From contig JAHHSL010000001.1 of the NCBI GenBank assembly GCA_020025235.1, forward strand, positions 1 through 64,000: a DNA stretch of 64,000 bases. Direction: 5' to 3'. This DNA is from Ruthenibacterium sp. GTDB taxonomy: Bacteria > Bacillota > Clostridia > Oscillospirales > Ruminococcaceae. Positions within the stretch are counted from its first letter, which is position 1. Each line of letters begins with the position of its first letter. Positions 33,448-41,989 of the stretch are shown here, piece by piece. A model generated the notes under the pieces. That model was not told where the DNA came from. It was given only the letters and a program-made list of their open reading frames with translations, and searched no databases. The position numbers and the translations under genes are program-made.

Positions 33448-34779
33448 TTACAGAGACATATTGCCGTGTTTCTTCGGCAGACGCTGTGTACGCTTGGTGG
33501 AAAGCATGTCCAGTGCGCTGACAACTGCGCCGCGCACGCCTGCAGCTGCAACAGCAACATCGGCAAGGCCTGCTTCCACAGCAGCAGCTGCGCTGCATTC
33601 TTCCGCTGCATATTTTGCAGCAAGCTTTGCGGTATCCGCAGCAATGTTGGTGCCGTTGTCCAGCTCTTCCTTGTACAGGACGGTGACAGCTGCCTTCGGA
33701 TCAAGCGGAGCGACCGTGCAGCCTTCCACAGCGATCGTCAGATCGGCATTTGCCAGTGCGGTATAGGCAGCGCCCACAGCCTTGCCTGTGATAACAGCCA
33801 CCTTTGCGGTGGTTGCATCTGCATAAGTACCGGCAAGACGTGCTGCTTCACGCAGGCCGCCTGCCTGATCGTCGGAAGCGCTCTTTACAAAGCCATCCGT
33901 GTTGATGAGGGTAACGACCGGGATGCTGAATGCATCGCACAGACGGACGAAACGGGATGCCTTGGAAACGCAGACGCGGCACAGGCCGTCCTCTGCACCC
34001 TTGGTTGCAACCACGCCGACCACATTGCCGGCAACCGTTGCCAGTGCGGTGTATACGCTTTCGCCGTAGCCTGCATACAGTTCGATCGCGCTGTCTGCAT
34101 CAATGATGCTTGCAGCAGCCTCGGCTGCGCAGTATTTTGCAAGGTTCAGAGCAGCAGCGGGTTCTGCCGGTTCAAACACGGCAGGGCCGGAAAGGTTGTT
34201 TGCCGGCAGGATGCCCACAAGCTCGGCTGCCTTCTTTGCAGCTTCCTCTGCATTATCCACAACGATCGAAGCAACGCCTGCCTTTGCGGCAAACTCTGCG
34301 CTGCCTGCGCCTTCCAGCTTATCGCCTGCGGCAGCCGATGTGAACGGAGCAGTCAGGAACAGTTCGCCCTCTTTGCTGACAATGCAGATATCAGCAGATG
34401 CGGCAGCCAGTGCGGAGCCTGCACCGCAGACGCCCGTTACAACAGCGATCTGGGGTACGACGCCGGAAAGCTTTGCCACAGCAGCAGCCACAGCGGCGCT
34501 GCCGGAAAGTGCCGCAAGACCCTCTTCAATCTTTGCGCCAACAGAATTATAGAATGTCACGACGGGATTGCCCGTTTTTGCAGCCATATCAAGGACCTTC
34601 ACGATTTTTTCGGTGTCCTTTGCGGCCACAGCTGCGCCCGTCTGGCACACAGCATAAACGGGGGTGCCGTTTGCACTGCCGAAAGCAGCAGTTACAGCGC
34701 CCTGTGCGTACAGCACGCTGTATGCACCTTCGTCGAAGAATTTGGCAAGTACATCCTTGCCGGTTGTTGCGATAGCCAT
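33448..34779 (-). CDS. Acyl-CoA carboxyltransferase subunit (12S/MmdA-like, divergent)
   Basis: A 443-residue crotonase-fold carboxyltransferase of the acyl-CoA carboxylase family (PF01039-like). The N-half carries the oxyanion loop VTGVCGAGSALAAASADICIV and the C-half VITGKAVGAAYTALANADL followed by APLDPKAAVTVLYKEEL, equivalent to the AWPxAxIAVMGxxGA region of propionyl-CoA carboxylases. It is shorter than the usual 510-520 residues and very Ala-rich, so its acyl-CoA is uncertain (methylmalonyl-CoA or another). GGAGG precedes the ATG, and a promoter lies at 34823-34851. It leads a three-gene operon with the biotin carrier and OadA-like subunit. Confidence 0.85.
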   Translation of the reverse strand: MAIATTGKDVLAKFFDEGAYSVLYAQGAVTAAFGSANGTPVYAVCQTGAAVAAKDTEKIVKVLDMAAKTGNPVVTFYNSVGAKIEEGLAALSGSAAVAAAVAKLSGVVPQIAVVTGVCGAGSALAAASADICIVSKEGELFLTAPFTSAAAGDKLEGAGSAEFAAKAGVASIVVDNAEEAAKKAAELVGILPANNLSGPAVFEPAEPAAALNLAKYCAAEAAASIIDADSAIELYAGYGESVYTALATVAGNVVGVVATKGAEDGLCRVCVSKASRFVRLCDAFSIPVVTLINTDGFVKSASDDQAGGLREAARLAGTYADATTAKVAVITGKAVGAAYTALANADLTIAVEGCTVAPLDPKAAVTVLYKEELDNGTNIAADTAKLAAKYAAEECSAAAAVEAGLADVAVAAAGVRGAVVSALDMLSTKRTQRLPKKHGNMSL

Positions 34780-34822
34780 TAACAGCCCTCCTGCATTTTA
34801 AAAAAATTCCGAAATTAGCTTT

Positions 34823-34851
34823 ATTATACTATTTCGTGAAATCAATAACAA
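34823..34851 (-). promoter_or_regulatory. Sigma-A promoter of the carboxyltransferase operon
   Basis: Minus-strand TTGTTA (34846-34851), 17-base spacer, perfect TATAAT (34823-34828), 44 bases before the start at 34779. Confidence 0.75.
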
Positions 34852-34970
34852 GTGCTCTTGCACGATTTTCCGCAAAATAATTGCTTGTTTTTCCCGTTTT
34901 TTTGTTTTCCGACCGATCAAAGCCTGTTTTTGCGGCTATTTCTGCGTTTTTTCTGCCGGCAGGCGCCGTT

Positions 34971-35837
34971 TCAGCGGGAACGGCCAGCGTACTTTTTCTT
35001 TGCGGCAACGGCGCCCTTCGGTGCGCGCGGGCCGTGGTCTGCCGCCGGCTTTCTGCGCGCGGCGTTGCGTTCGGTGTTTTTCGCAATGGTTGCCGTGGTC
35101 TTTCCGCGTGATGCCGCCGTGCGCAGCGCCACAAGCTCCTGCTTTGTCAGTTCGCGGTACTGTCCGGGCTGCAGCATGCCGAGCTTGACCGCGCCGAGCG
35201 CCGAGCGCCGCAGACGGATCACATCCAGCCCCACCGCTTCGCACATGCGGCGGATCTGGCGGTTCTTGCCTTCGCGGATTGTCATTTCCATAACGGTGCG
35301 CTCCGGTTCATCCGTCACGATGCGGATCACCGCCGGCAGCGTTTTGGAGCCGTCATCCAGCACTACGCCGTCCGTCAGGGCGATGATCTGATCCTCGGTC
35401 GCATGGGGGCGCACCGTAACGCGGTAAAGCTTGGATACACCGTGGCTGGGATGTGTGAGCAGATTGGCAAATTCGCCGTCGTTCGTCAGCAGCAAAAGCC
35501 CTTCGCTGTCCTTATCAAGACGCCCCACCGGATAAACGCGTGCCTTGACGTCATCGCCCAAAAGATCCATAACGGTCTTTCTGCCGCGTTCGTCATTGGT
35601 CGTTGTGATGTAGCCGCGGGGCTTGTGCATCATGTAATAGTATTTTTCCTGTTTTCGGGGCACATAGATTTTCTGGCCGTCTACCGAGAGCAGATCCTTT
35701 GCCGTATCCATTTTATCGCCCACGGAAACCGGGCGGCCGTTCAGCTTTACGCGTCCCTCGCGGATAAGCTGTTCTGCCGCACGGCGCGAGCAGACGCCCT
35801 GCTCGGCCAAAACTTTCTGGATTCGTACGTCGCGCAT
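34971..35837 (-). CDS. rluB: rRNA pseudouridine synthase, RsuA/RluB family
   Basis: A 288-residue pseudouridine synthase. The N-terminal S4 domain (RIQKVLAEQGVCSRRAAEQLIREGRVKLNG) is followed by the catalytic domain with YPVGRLDKDSEGLLLLTNDG, where Asp of GRLDKDS is catalytic, and KLYRV. The C-terminal 50 residues are a Lys/Arg/Ala tail not needed for catalysis. The RluB type makes pseudouridine 2605 in 23S rRNA; the exact target is not provable here. AAAGGAG precedes the ATG. It ends the M50-scpAB-DUF2953-ytfJ operon. Confidence 0.93.
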   Translation of the reverse strand: MRDVRIQKVLAEQGVCSRRAAEQLIREGRVKLNGRPVSVGDKMDTAKDLLSVDGQKIYVPRKQEKYYYMMHKPRGYITTTNDERGRKTVMDLLGDDVKARVYPVGRLDKDSEGLLLLTNDGEFANLLTHPSHGVSKLYRVTVRPHATEDQIIALTDGVVLDDGSKTLPAVIRIVTDEPERTVMEMTIREGKNRQIRRMCEAVGLDVIRLRRSALGAVKLGMLQPGQYRELTKQELVALRTAASRGKTTATIAKNTERNAARRKPAADHGPRAPKGAVAAKKKYAGRSR

Positions 35838-35902
35838 GTTTACTCCTTTGTTCTACTGAAAATCACCGGAAAATCCCGGCTCGTTCGGCTTTCGCCGCTG
35901 TT

Positions 35903-36340
35903 TTATTTTGTTTCGGACTGCACCTGTTCCTGCACTGCCTGTGCCAGCTGCTCATCCTGAAGGCGCTGTTCTTTTTTGCGGCTGTCCACCAAGGACGTCA
36001 CCTGATCGACCAGTTCGGGCAGCAGGCTGATGGCCCGGTCCAGACTGGTTGTCGTATCGGAAAGCTGCAAAAGCCGCACATTGCCGTTATGGCTGACAAG
36101 GAACGCCACCGGCTGGATCGTAACACCTGCGCCGCTGCCGCCGCCGAACAGATCTTTCGTCGTCTTGGTCGGGAAATCCGAACCGCCGGAGGCAAACCCG
36201 AACGTCACCTTGGACACCGGCAGGACCGTTGTGCCGTCCTCTAAATGAATGGGGTTTCCGATGATCGTATTGGAATCCACCATACTTTTTATTTTTTCAA
36301 GGGTCACTCCCATAAGCCCCTCAATCGGATGCTGGTTCAT
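35903..36340 (-). CDS. ytfJ: GerW/YtfJ family sporulation protein
   Basis: A 145-residue GerW (YtfJ) protein, needed in Bacillus for normal spore germination and found in most endospore formers. HPIEGLMGVTLEKIKSMVDSN, NPIHLEDGTTVLPVSKVTFGFASGGSDF and GGGSGAGVTIQPVAFLV are the family core. The C-terminal 30 residues are a Gln/Glu/Lys-rich helix. It overlaps the DUF2953 stop by 4 bases (ATGA), as YtfI-YtfJ do in other spore formers. GGAGG precedes the ATG. Confidence 0.94.
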   Translation of the reverse strand: MNQHPIEGLMGVTLEKIKSMVDSNTIIGNPIHLEDGTTVLPVSKVTFGFASGGSDFPTKTTKDLFGGGSGAGVTIQPVAFLVSHNGNVRLLQLSDTTTSLDRAISLLPELVDQVTSLVDSRKKEQRLQDEQLAQAVQEQVQSETK

Positions 36341-36999
36341 TTCAATACCTCCGTCTGATTTATCGTTTTTTCCGCGCCTTCCCGCTTTGCAAGGAGCCTG
36401 TCCTTCAGCCGGAGCAGCGCGTATACTGCCGCTGTTATCATTATAATCGGTAATGCACTCACATTACAAGAGAAATATGCTCCCGCTTTGATATCTCCCG
36501 TGAAATCCGGCAGAATGTGGACACATTCAAAGCGCATGCGCAGAAAATTGTTCAGGAATGCCGACGCCGCACCGACGCCCGCCTGCACCTCGGCGCAGCG
36601 CAGCGCCGTTTTTGCCGCATCGTCCGCATGCACCGGCACGATCAGAATGATCTTCGTGATGTGCAGCGCACGGAAAATGCGTTTCATGAATCCACCCGAC
36701 GCCGCAAGCACGGATTTCACATCCTCAAACGAAAGCTTCGGCAGTTTCTTTTTTTCCTGCTCTGCGGGTTCTTGTTTTTCCGCCTGCTTTTTCCGCCGCT
36801 TTTTCACCGGCTTTTCCGTTTTTTCCTTTTCAGGCTGCGGATACACCGGGATCGGGATGAATCCAAACAGGCGAAGCGTTGCCGAAACCTTTCCTTCCTT
36901 GTATTCCAGCCCGACGCCCACCGGCAGCACAAGCAGCAGGACGATCAGCCCGATGAGCCCCAGAAAAATCCAGAGCAGCACCGTTAAAAATGTGTGCAT
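36337..36999 (-). CDS. DUF2953 membrane protein (YtfI-like)
   Basis: A 220-residue protein with an N-terminal membrane segment (about 4-28), a beta-strand region (VGLEYKEGKVSATLRLFGFIPIPVYP), a Lys/Glu-rich stretch (about 55-85), and a C-terminal part with a weak second hydrophobic segment (SALPIIMITAAVYALLRL). The DUF2953 family regularly precedes ytfJ in spore formers, so a sporulation-linked envelope role is likely but unproven. The ATG at 36999 overlaps the scpB stop (TGATG); a GTG at 37002 is the alternative. Confidence 0.85.
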   Translation of the reverse strand: MHTFLTVLLWIFLGLIGLIVLLLVLPVGVGLEYKEGKVSATLRLFGFIPIPVYPQPEKEKTEKPVKKRRKKQAEKQEPAEQEKKKLPKLSFEDVKSVLAASGGFMKRIFRALHITKIILIVPVHADDAAKTALRCAEVQAGVGAASAFLNNFLRMRFECVHILPDFTGDIKAGAYFSCNVSALPIIMITAAVYALLRLKDRLLAKREGAEKTINQTEVLK

Positions 37000-37553
37000 C
37001 ACGCATCCCCTTCCTGCACGGCGTCCGGCAGGTTTTCCGCCGCGTCTTCATGCAGCGGCGGCAGCCCCGCCAGCGAAGCAAGCCCGAAGGTGCGCAGGAA
37101 GGTATCCGTTGTGGCGAATGCAACCGGTCTTCCCGGCAGATCCAGACGTCCGGCTTCTTCGATCAGCCCCTTCTGCACAAGCTTCTGCACCGTGGAAGAA
37201 GAATCCACGCCGCGCACCTGTTCGATGAAAGAGCGCGAAACCGGCTGGTTATATGCAATGATAGCCAGCACTTCCAGCGCCGCCGGGGAAAGCGGAGTGT
37301 TGCGCCGTTTATCAAGGATCGTTTTTACATACTTTCCATAGACGGTTTTCGTCGCCAGCTGCCACTTATCCTCCAGATGCAGCAGCTCGATGCCCCGATC
37401 CTGCGCATCATATTCATCGCGCAGGATATACAGGATCCGCGTCACCTCATCGGCATCAATGTCCAGCACTTCCGCAATGCGCTGTGCCGGCACCGGTTCG
37501 GCATGAGCAAACAGCATCGCTTCCACTGCCGCTTTGATTTCATTGAGTTCCAT
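36999..37553 (-). CDS. scpB: Segregation and condensation protein B
   Basis: ScpB (184 aa) is the winged-helix kleisin partner that bridges ScpA and SMC in the bacterial condensin complex. AAVEAMLFAHAEPVPAQRIAEVL, TLSPAALEVLAIIAYNQPVSRSFIEQVRGVDS (with start LSPAA) and AFATTDTFLRTFGL are the conserved blocks. It lies 22 bases after scpA and overlaps DUF2953. SMC itself is elsewhere. Confidence 0.96.
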   Translation of the reverse strand: MELNEIKAAVEAMLFAHAEPVPAQRIAEVLDIDADEVTRILYILRDEYDAQDRGIELLHLEDKWQLATKTVYGKYVKTILDKRRNTPLSPAALEVLAIIAYNQPVSRSFIEQVRGVDSSSTVQKLVQKGLIEEAGRLDLPGRPVAFATTDTFLRTFGLASLAGLPPLHEDAAENLPDAVQEGDA

Positions 37554-37575
37554 ACTTGTTCTCCTGTCCCCCGCA

Positions 37576-38283
37576 TCAGCTTTCGCGGGTTTTCTTCTTC
37601 ATGCTCAGCGTTTCATCGTCATCGATCGTGATGCGCCCCGCGCGCACAAGCTCCAGCACGGCAAGAAACGTCGCCACGGTCTGGCTGCGGCTTCCGCCTT
37701 TCACAAAAAGCTGCCGCAGACGGCGGACGCGTCCGGTCATCAGCCCGCGCAGCACATGGATGATGCGCGATGTGACCGAAACGAACGGCGCCGTGGTAAG
37801 CGGTTCAAAGGTTTGCTGCAGCGGCGCTTGCCTGCGTTTGCTGCGCCCTTCCACTGCGGCATACGCCTGTTCCAGCAGCGAAACGTCATGCCGCAGCTGA
37901 TATTCGGTATCGAACGGCATTTCCATGGGCAGGCGCACGGCATGATCGACATTTTCGGAAAATTCCTGCAGCTGCTGCGCAACGCGCTTGCATGCGCTGT
38001 ATTCGATCAGCATTCCGGTCAGCTCTTCGCGGATACGCTCCGCTTCTTCGCTCTTCGGCAGAAGGAAATAGGATTTCATCTGCACCAGACGCGCCGCCAT
38101 TTCAATAAATTCACTCGCGCTTTCCATTTGATGCGCAGGAAGGCCGTTCACGATCGAAACGTACTGATCGATCAGCTGTACGATCTCGATATCGTAAATA
38201 TTCATTTTGTTTTTGGAGACAAGGTGCAGCAGCAAATCCAGCGGCCCCTCAAAATCCTCCAGTTTAAATGTGATCTGCTCCAT
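37576..38283 (-). CDS. scpA: Segregation and condensation protein A
   Basis: ScpA (235 aa) is the kleisin that closes the SMC ring for chromosome compaction and segregation. FKLEDFEGPLDLLLHLVSKNKMNIYDIEI is the diagnostic N-terminus; the C-terminal winged helix spans about 165-230 (TFLAVLELVRAGRI). It follows the M50 protease by 28 bases and precedes scpB, the normal order in Firmicutes. Confidence 0.96.
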   Translation of the reverse strand: MEQITFKLEDFEGPLDLLLHLVSKNKMNIYDIEIVQLIDQYVSIVNGLPAHQMESASEFIEMAARLVQMKSYFLLPKSEEAERIREELTGMLIEYSACKRVAQQLQEFSENVDHAVRLPMEMPFDTEYQLRHDVSLLEQAYAAVEGRSKRRQAPLQQTFEPLTTAPFVSVTSRIIHVLRGLMTGRVRRLRQLFVKGGSRSQTVATFLAVLELVRAGRITIDDDETLSMKKKTRES

Positions 38284-38311
38284 TGCGTGCGCACACTCCC
38301 ATTTCTTTTGC

Positions 38312-38968
38312 TTACAGAACTGCCTTTATAATAATCTCCACAAAGCCCGTCGTATGTACAAGCAGATTCCATACAAGGCTGTTGATAAAACGCAGCGGCC
38401 GGTCCAGCAGCCCCGTCATCAGCACGATAAACAGCCCGAGCATGATATACCGTTCGTACCGCATGATGCCGAAATAGATGTGCGGCGGCAGAAAGGCCGT
38501 TGCGATGCGCGAACCGTCCAGCGGCGGGACCGGCAGCAGGTTGAAAACTGCAAGCGTAATATTCACAAGCACCATCTGGAACAGCACTTCCCCCACGAAG
38601 TTCCACGCAGGGGTGATCGGTGCAAGGTAAAACACCAGTTTATAAAAGAACATGCACACCCACGCCATAAGCAGATTCGATACAGGGCCTGCCGCCGCAG
38701 AAAGCGCCATATCGCGGCGCGGATTGCGGAAGTTTGAGGTCGCCGCGATCGGCACCGGTTTTGCCCAGCCGAATCCTGTCAGGATCATGCACAGCGCGCC
38801 GAACAGATCAAAATGATGCGCCGGGTTCATCGAAAGCCGCCCCATGCGCTTCGCGGTCGGGTCGCCCAGCCGGTCGGACATCCACGCATGTGCCGATTCA
38901 TGCATCGGAATCGCCGTCAAGATCGCGGCGGCACGCGCCACATATATAGCAAGCATATCCCAGTTCAT
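38312..38968 (-). CDS. Site-2 protease family (M50) membrane metalloprotease
   Basis: A 218-residue polytopic membrane protease. The zinc site HESAHAW (HExxH) lies near residue 24 inside the first hydrophobic segment, and NLLPVPPLDGSRI (with the Asp ligand) near 150 is the second family motif. Five to six membrane segments are visible, and there is no PDZ domain. Members of this short YwhC-like group often lie upstream of scpAB; the substrate is unknown. A sigma-A-like promoter is at 39035-39063. Confidence 0.92.
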   Translation of the reverse strand: MNWDMLAIYVARAAAILTAIPMHESAHAWMSDRLGDPTAKRMGRLSMNPAHHFDLFGALCMILTGFGWAKPVPIAATSNFRNPRRDMALSAAAGPVSNLLMAWVCMFFYKLVFYLAPITPAWNFVGEVLFQMVLVNITLAVFNLLPVPPLDGSRIATAFLPPHIYFGIMRYERYIMLGLFIVLMTGLLDRPLRFINSLVWNLLVHTTGFVEIIIKAVL

Positions 38969-39034
38969 ATTCTGGATTCTCCTTTATCTCGGTATACAGC
39001 ACACTTTGCTTTTCTGGATACTTATAGATATTTT

Positions 39035-39063
39035 ATCATACCATTTTCCACTGAAAAGCACAA
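39035..39063 (-). promoter_or_regulatory. Probable promoter of the M50-scpA-scpB operon
   Basis: Minus-strand TTGTGC (39058-39063), 17-base spacer, TATGAT (39035-39040). Confidence 0.6.
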
Positions 39064-39368
39064 GCGCAGCCACCGATTCCTGCCGCTCGCTTTTTACACG
39101 AGGCGCCCCCGCTTCTTTATGAAGGAGCCTCCGGCGCAGCAGCCCCCGCCCGCACCCGCAAAAAAACCGTGCAAAAATGGATACAGCCGCACGGCAAAGG
39201 CACCGCAAAGCAGACGACAAGATCCAGCTTGCCTGCAAAAAGCAAAAGGCCGCGGCAGTTTTGCCGCATTTCGGGCCCGTAAAATGCCGATTTTGCGCAT
39301 ATTTGCGACCCCAAACACCGTTTTCCTATGTTTTTTTGAAAATACTTGGATTTATTTTTCAAAACATC

Positions 39369-39397
39369 TTGCTTTTTCGGAAAACATTTGCTATTAT
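39369..39397 (+). promoter_or_regulatory. Sigma-A promoter of rpmB
   Basis: TTGCTT (39369-39374), 17-base spacer, TATTAT (39392-39397), about 34 bases before the rpmB start. Confidence 0.65.
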
Positions 39398-39430
39398 ACT
39401 ATAGTGACTTGAATTGAGGAGGTGCAGTAG

Positions 39431-39619
39431 ATGGCTAAATGTGATTGCTGTGGGAAAGGCGTGAGCTTCGGTATCCAAATGTCCCACTCGCACAGACGTG
39501 CAAACAAAGCTTGGAAGCCCAATGTAAAGCGGGTTAAGGCTATGGTCGACGGTTCCCCCCGTTACATCCACGTCTGCACCCGTTGCATGCGTTCGGGCAA
39601 AATTACCCGCGCTCTGTAA
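39431..39619 (+). CDS. rpmB: 50S ribosomal protein L28
   Basis: L28 (62 aa) of the large ribosomal subunit. MAKCDCCGKGVSFGIQMSHSH and the distal CTRCMRSGKI form the zinc-binding (C+) variety with two CxxC-type pairs. GAGGAGGTG lies upstream of the ATG. It is monocistronic, between a promoter and a strong terminator. In Bacillus rpmB stands next to spoVM; here it has moved next to the M50-scp operon. Confidence 0.97.
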   Translation: MAKCDCCGKGVSFGIQMSHSHRRANKAWKPNVKRVKAMVDGSPRYIHVCTRCMRSGKITRAL

Positions 39620-39632
39620 TTTCAGACGGATT

Positions 39633-39671
39633 AAAATCCCCCGTACACGAATGTGTATGGGGGATTTTTTT
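39633..39671 (+). terminator. Terminator of rpmB
   Basis: AAATCCCCCGTACAC pairs with GTGTATGGGGGATTT (one mismatch), followed by TTTTT. It starts 14 bases past the rpmB stop. Confidence 0.9.
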
Positions 39672-39953
39672 CGTTCCGGGGCTCATTCCGCCTGTTTTGC
39701 AATTTTCTCGTGTTTCCAAAACAGTTCCCTTCATCTTTGATGCAAAACATGCGCCGTGCACGGCATCTGCGGTGCACTTGCTGTGCGCGCAAAGCCGCAG
39801 GACCTATCCCCCGCAGGGCAAAAGCATCCATAGAGTAAATTTTCACAGAGCAAAGGCACGCAAAAACAGGAGGGCTGATTTCAGCCCTCCTGTTTTCCTT
39901 TGCGCCGTTCTGCCTGCCGCGGGGGCTTTTCCCCGGGCACGCTTTCCTGCGCA
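39672..39953. other. Intergenic stretch between rpmB and plsY
   Basis: With the rpmB terminator this makes 334 bases without a gene. Besides the plsY terminator at 39863-39896, I see no RNA, repeat or convincing small gene. Short frames on both strands lack ribosome sites. Confidence 0.5.
39863..39896 (-). terminator. Terminator of plsY
   Basis: AAAACAGGAGGGCTGA and TCAGCCCTCCTGTTTT form a near-perfect stem with a 3-4 base loop, about 57 bases past the plsY stop; a T run follows on the minus strand. Confidence 0.85.
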
Positions 39954-40598
39954 TTACTTTTTCTTTTTTCCGAACTTGTATTCTGTACCTTTTTTGATGC
40001 GGTCGATATTGCTGCGGTGCAGCCAGATGACAAGCAATCCCACAGCCGCCGCACAGCAGGTCGTCAGCACGACATTGTTTTTTTCCACAAAATAAAAATA
40101 GAGGAATGTGACGATCGGATACGCAACGGCACAGCTGATGCTCGCCAGCGAAACCATTCTGCTGCACAGGAACACTGCAAAAAACACAATCGCAAGCGGC
40201 AGCACAAGGATCGGCTTAATGGCAACGATCGTACCGGTCGTCACCGACACCGCCTTTCCGCCCTTGAACCCGAAATACACGGGATACACATGTCCCAGCA
40301 CTGCGCAAATGGCTGCAAGGTAGGCGCCGTAAATCGGATGCACCGTTGTAAATGTGCCGAAGATCCATTTTGCCAGCAGCACCGCGGCAACACCCTTGCC
40401 GATATCACCAATCAGCGTCAGAGCCGCAGCGCCCTTGCCGAACGTGCGCAGCACATTCGTCATGCCTGCATTGCCCGAACCGAAGGTTCGGATATCCTTG
40501 TGAAACAAAAGCTTCGACACAATGATCGAAAAGCTCAGGGAGCCCAGAAGATACGCGGCAGCCGCACAGGCTATTCCGCACAGTACGATTTTCAGCAT
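39954..40598 (-). CDS. plsY: Acyl-phosphate:glycerol-3-phosphate acyltransferase
   Basis: PlsY (214 aa) makes lysophosphatidate from acyl-phosphate and glycerol-3-phosphate at the membrane. Family motifs: SFSIIVSKL near 23, DIRTFGSGNAGMTNVLRTFG (35-54), GHVYPVYFGFKGGKAVSVTTG (about 100-122), and HRSNIDRIKKGTE at the end. Five membrane segments are visible, and the C-terminus is basic (KFGKKKK). GGAGGG precedes the ATG. It follows der by 36 bases. Confidence 0.95.
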   Translation of the reverse strand: MLKIVLCGIACAAAAYLLGSLSFSIIVSKLLFHKDIRTFGSGNAGMTNVLRTFGKGAAALTLIGDIGKGVAAVLLAKWIFGTFTTVHPIYGAYLAAICAVLGHVYPVYFGFKGGKAVSVTTGTIVAIKPILVLPLAIVFFAVFLCSRMVSLASISCAVAYPIVTFLYFYFVEKNNVVLTTCCAAAVGLLVIWLHRSNIDRIKKGTEYKFGKKKK

Positions 40599-40634
40599 CG
40601 TTTTCCCTCCTATCCGGCTATCTGCAAGATGCTT

Positions 40635-41960
40635 TTACACTTTTTCGCCGCGTTCACGAAGCAGCATGCGGATCGGCGTGCCCTCCAGGCCGAAGGTCTC
40701 GCGGATCTGGTTTTCCAGATAACGCACATAGGAAAAATGGAACAGCTGCTTCGAGTTGCAAAAGCATACAAACGTCGGCGGACGTGTTGAAATCTGCGTC
40801 ATATAATAGATTTTCAGGCGCTTGCCCTTATCACTGGGCGGCTGCACACGCGCTGTGGCTCTTGCCAGCAGATCGTTCAGCATACCGGTCGTGACACGCA
40901 TTGCATTCTGCGTATCCACAAACTTGATCAATTCAAACAGACGGTCCACACGCTGACCGGTCTTTGCGGAAATGAAAATGATCGGGGCATATGACATGAA
41001 GCTGAAATCGTTCATCAGCTTCTTGCGCTGTTCGTCCATGGTCCGGTCGTCTTTTTCAATCGCATCCCATTTGTTCACCGCAATGATGCAGGCCTTGCCC
41101 TGTTCGTGCGCATAGCCCGCCACCTTGGAATCCTGCTCGGTAAAGCCGACGGTCGCGTCGATCATAATCACGCAAACCTGCGCGCGCTCCACCGCAGCAA
41201 GACTGCGCAGCACGCTGTACCGCTCTACGCCGTCCTCCACTTTATTGCGCTTGCGCAGACCGGCGGTATCAATAAACGTAAATTTGCCGTATTTGTTGTC
41301 CACTTCACTGTCGACGGCATCGCGCGTCGTACCTGCTTCGTTTGCAACGATCATCCGGTTTTCGCCCAGAATATGGTTCACAAGACTGGATTTGCCGACG
41401 TTCGGACGCCCGATGACGGCAACGCCGATCCGGTCGTTTTCCTCGGATTCCTCCTGCTCCTTCGGCAGACATTCACACACCGCTTCCAGAAGATCGCCGG
41501 TTCCGTGACCGTGAACCGAGGAAACCGGGAACGGTTCGCCCATGCCGAGCGAATAAAAATCATACAGTTCGATCGGAGGTTCGCCGACATTATCCACCTT
41601 GTTCACCACAAGGAATACCGGTTTTCCGCTGCGCATCAGCATAGCGGCAATATCCTGATCCTGCGCGGTAACACCGCTGCGAAGATCCGTCACGAAAAGG
41701 ATCGCATCTGCCGTTTCGATCGCAAGCTGTGCCTGCTGGCGCATATGGCGCAGAAGCACGTCGTCTGCGCGCGGCTCGATGCCGCCTGTATCGATCAGCA
41801 TGAAGCTGCGGTCCTGCCATTCACAGTTGCCGTAGATGCGGTCCCGTGTGACGCCTGGCGTATCTTCCACAATGGCAAGGCGCTGGCCCACCAGTTTATT
41901 GAACAGTGTGGATTTTCCGACGTTCGGACGCCCCACGATAGCTACGATGGGTTTTCCCAT
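40635..41960 (-). CDS. der: GTPase Der (EngA), 50S assembly factor
   Basis: Der (441 aa) has two tandem GTPase domains used in late 50S assembly. The first G1 is GRPNVGKSTLFNKL with DTPGVTRDR; the second is GRPNVGKSSLVNHI with DTAGLRKR, NKWD and the KH-like C-terminus from about 355 (RVTTGMLNDLLARATARVQPPSDKGKRLKIYYMTQ). Length is normal. AAAGGA precedes the ATG. The der-plsY pair is common in Firmicutes. Confidence 0.97.
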   Translation of the reverse strand: MGKPIVAIVGRPNVGKSTLFNKLVGQRLAIVEDTPGVTRDRIYGNCEWQDRSFMLIDTGGIEPRADDVLLRHMRQQAQLAIETADAILFVTDLRSGVTAQDQDIAAMLMRSGKPVFLVVNKVDNVGEPPIELYDFYSLGMGEPFPVSSVHGHGTGDLLEAVCECLPKEQEESEENDRIGVAVIGRPNVGKSSLVNHILGENRMIVANEAGTTRDAVDSEVDNKYGKFTFIDTAGLRKRNKVEDGVERYSVLRSLAAVERAQVCVIMIDATVGFTEQDSKVAGYAHEQGKACIIAVNKWDAIEKDDRTMDEQRKKLMNDFSFMSYAPIIFISAKTGQRVDRLFELIKFVDTQNAMRVTTGMLNDLLARATARVQPPSDKGKRLKIYYMTQISTRPPTFVCFCNSKQLFHFSYVRYLENQIRETFGLEGTPIRMLLRERGEKV

Positions 41961-41989
41961 AGCTTTTTCCTTTCTTTTAAAAAATGATC

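Larger units (their letters stand above)
38969..39430. other. 462-base intergenic stretch between M50 protease and rpmB
   Basis: Divergent promoter region: the M50 promoter at 39035-39063 (minus) and the rpmB promoter at 39369-39397 (plus). The middle 300 bases are GC-rich with several overlapping short frames on both strands but no ribosome sites or recognisable protein. I see no structured RNA that I can name. Confidence 0.5.

Noticed and set aside
38984..39404. Several overlapping short frames between the M50 protease and rpmB
   Set aside because: No ribosome sites, inconsistent composition, and promoters of the flanking genes lie inside them.
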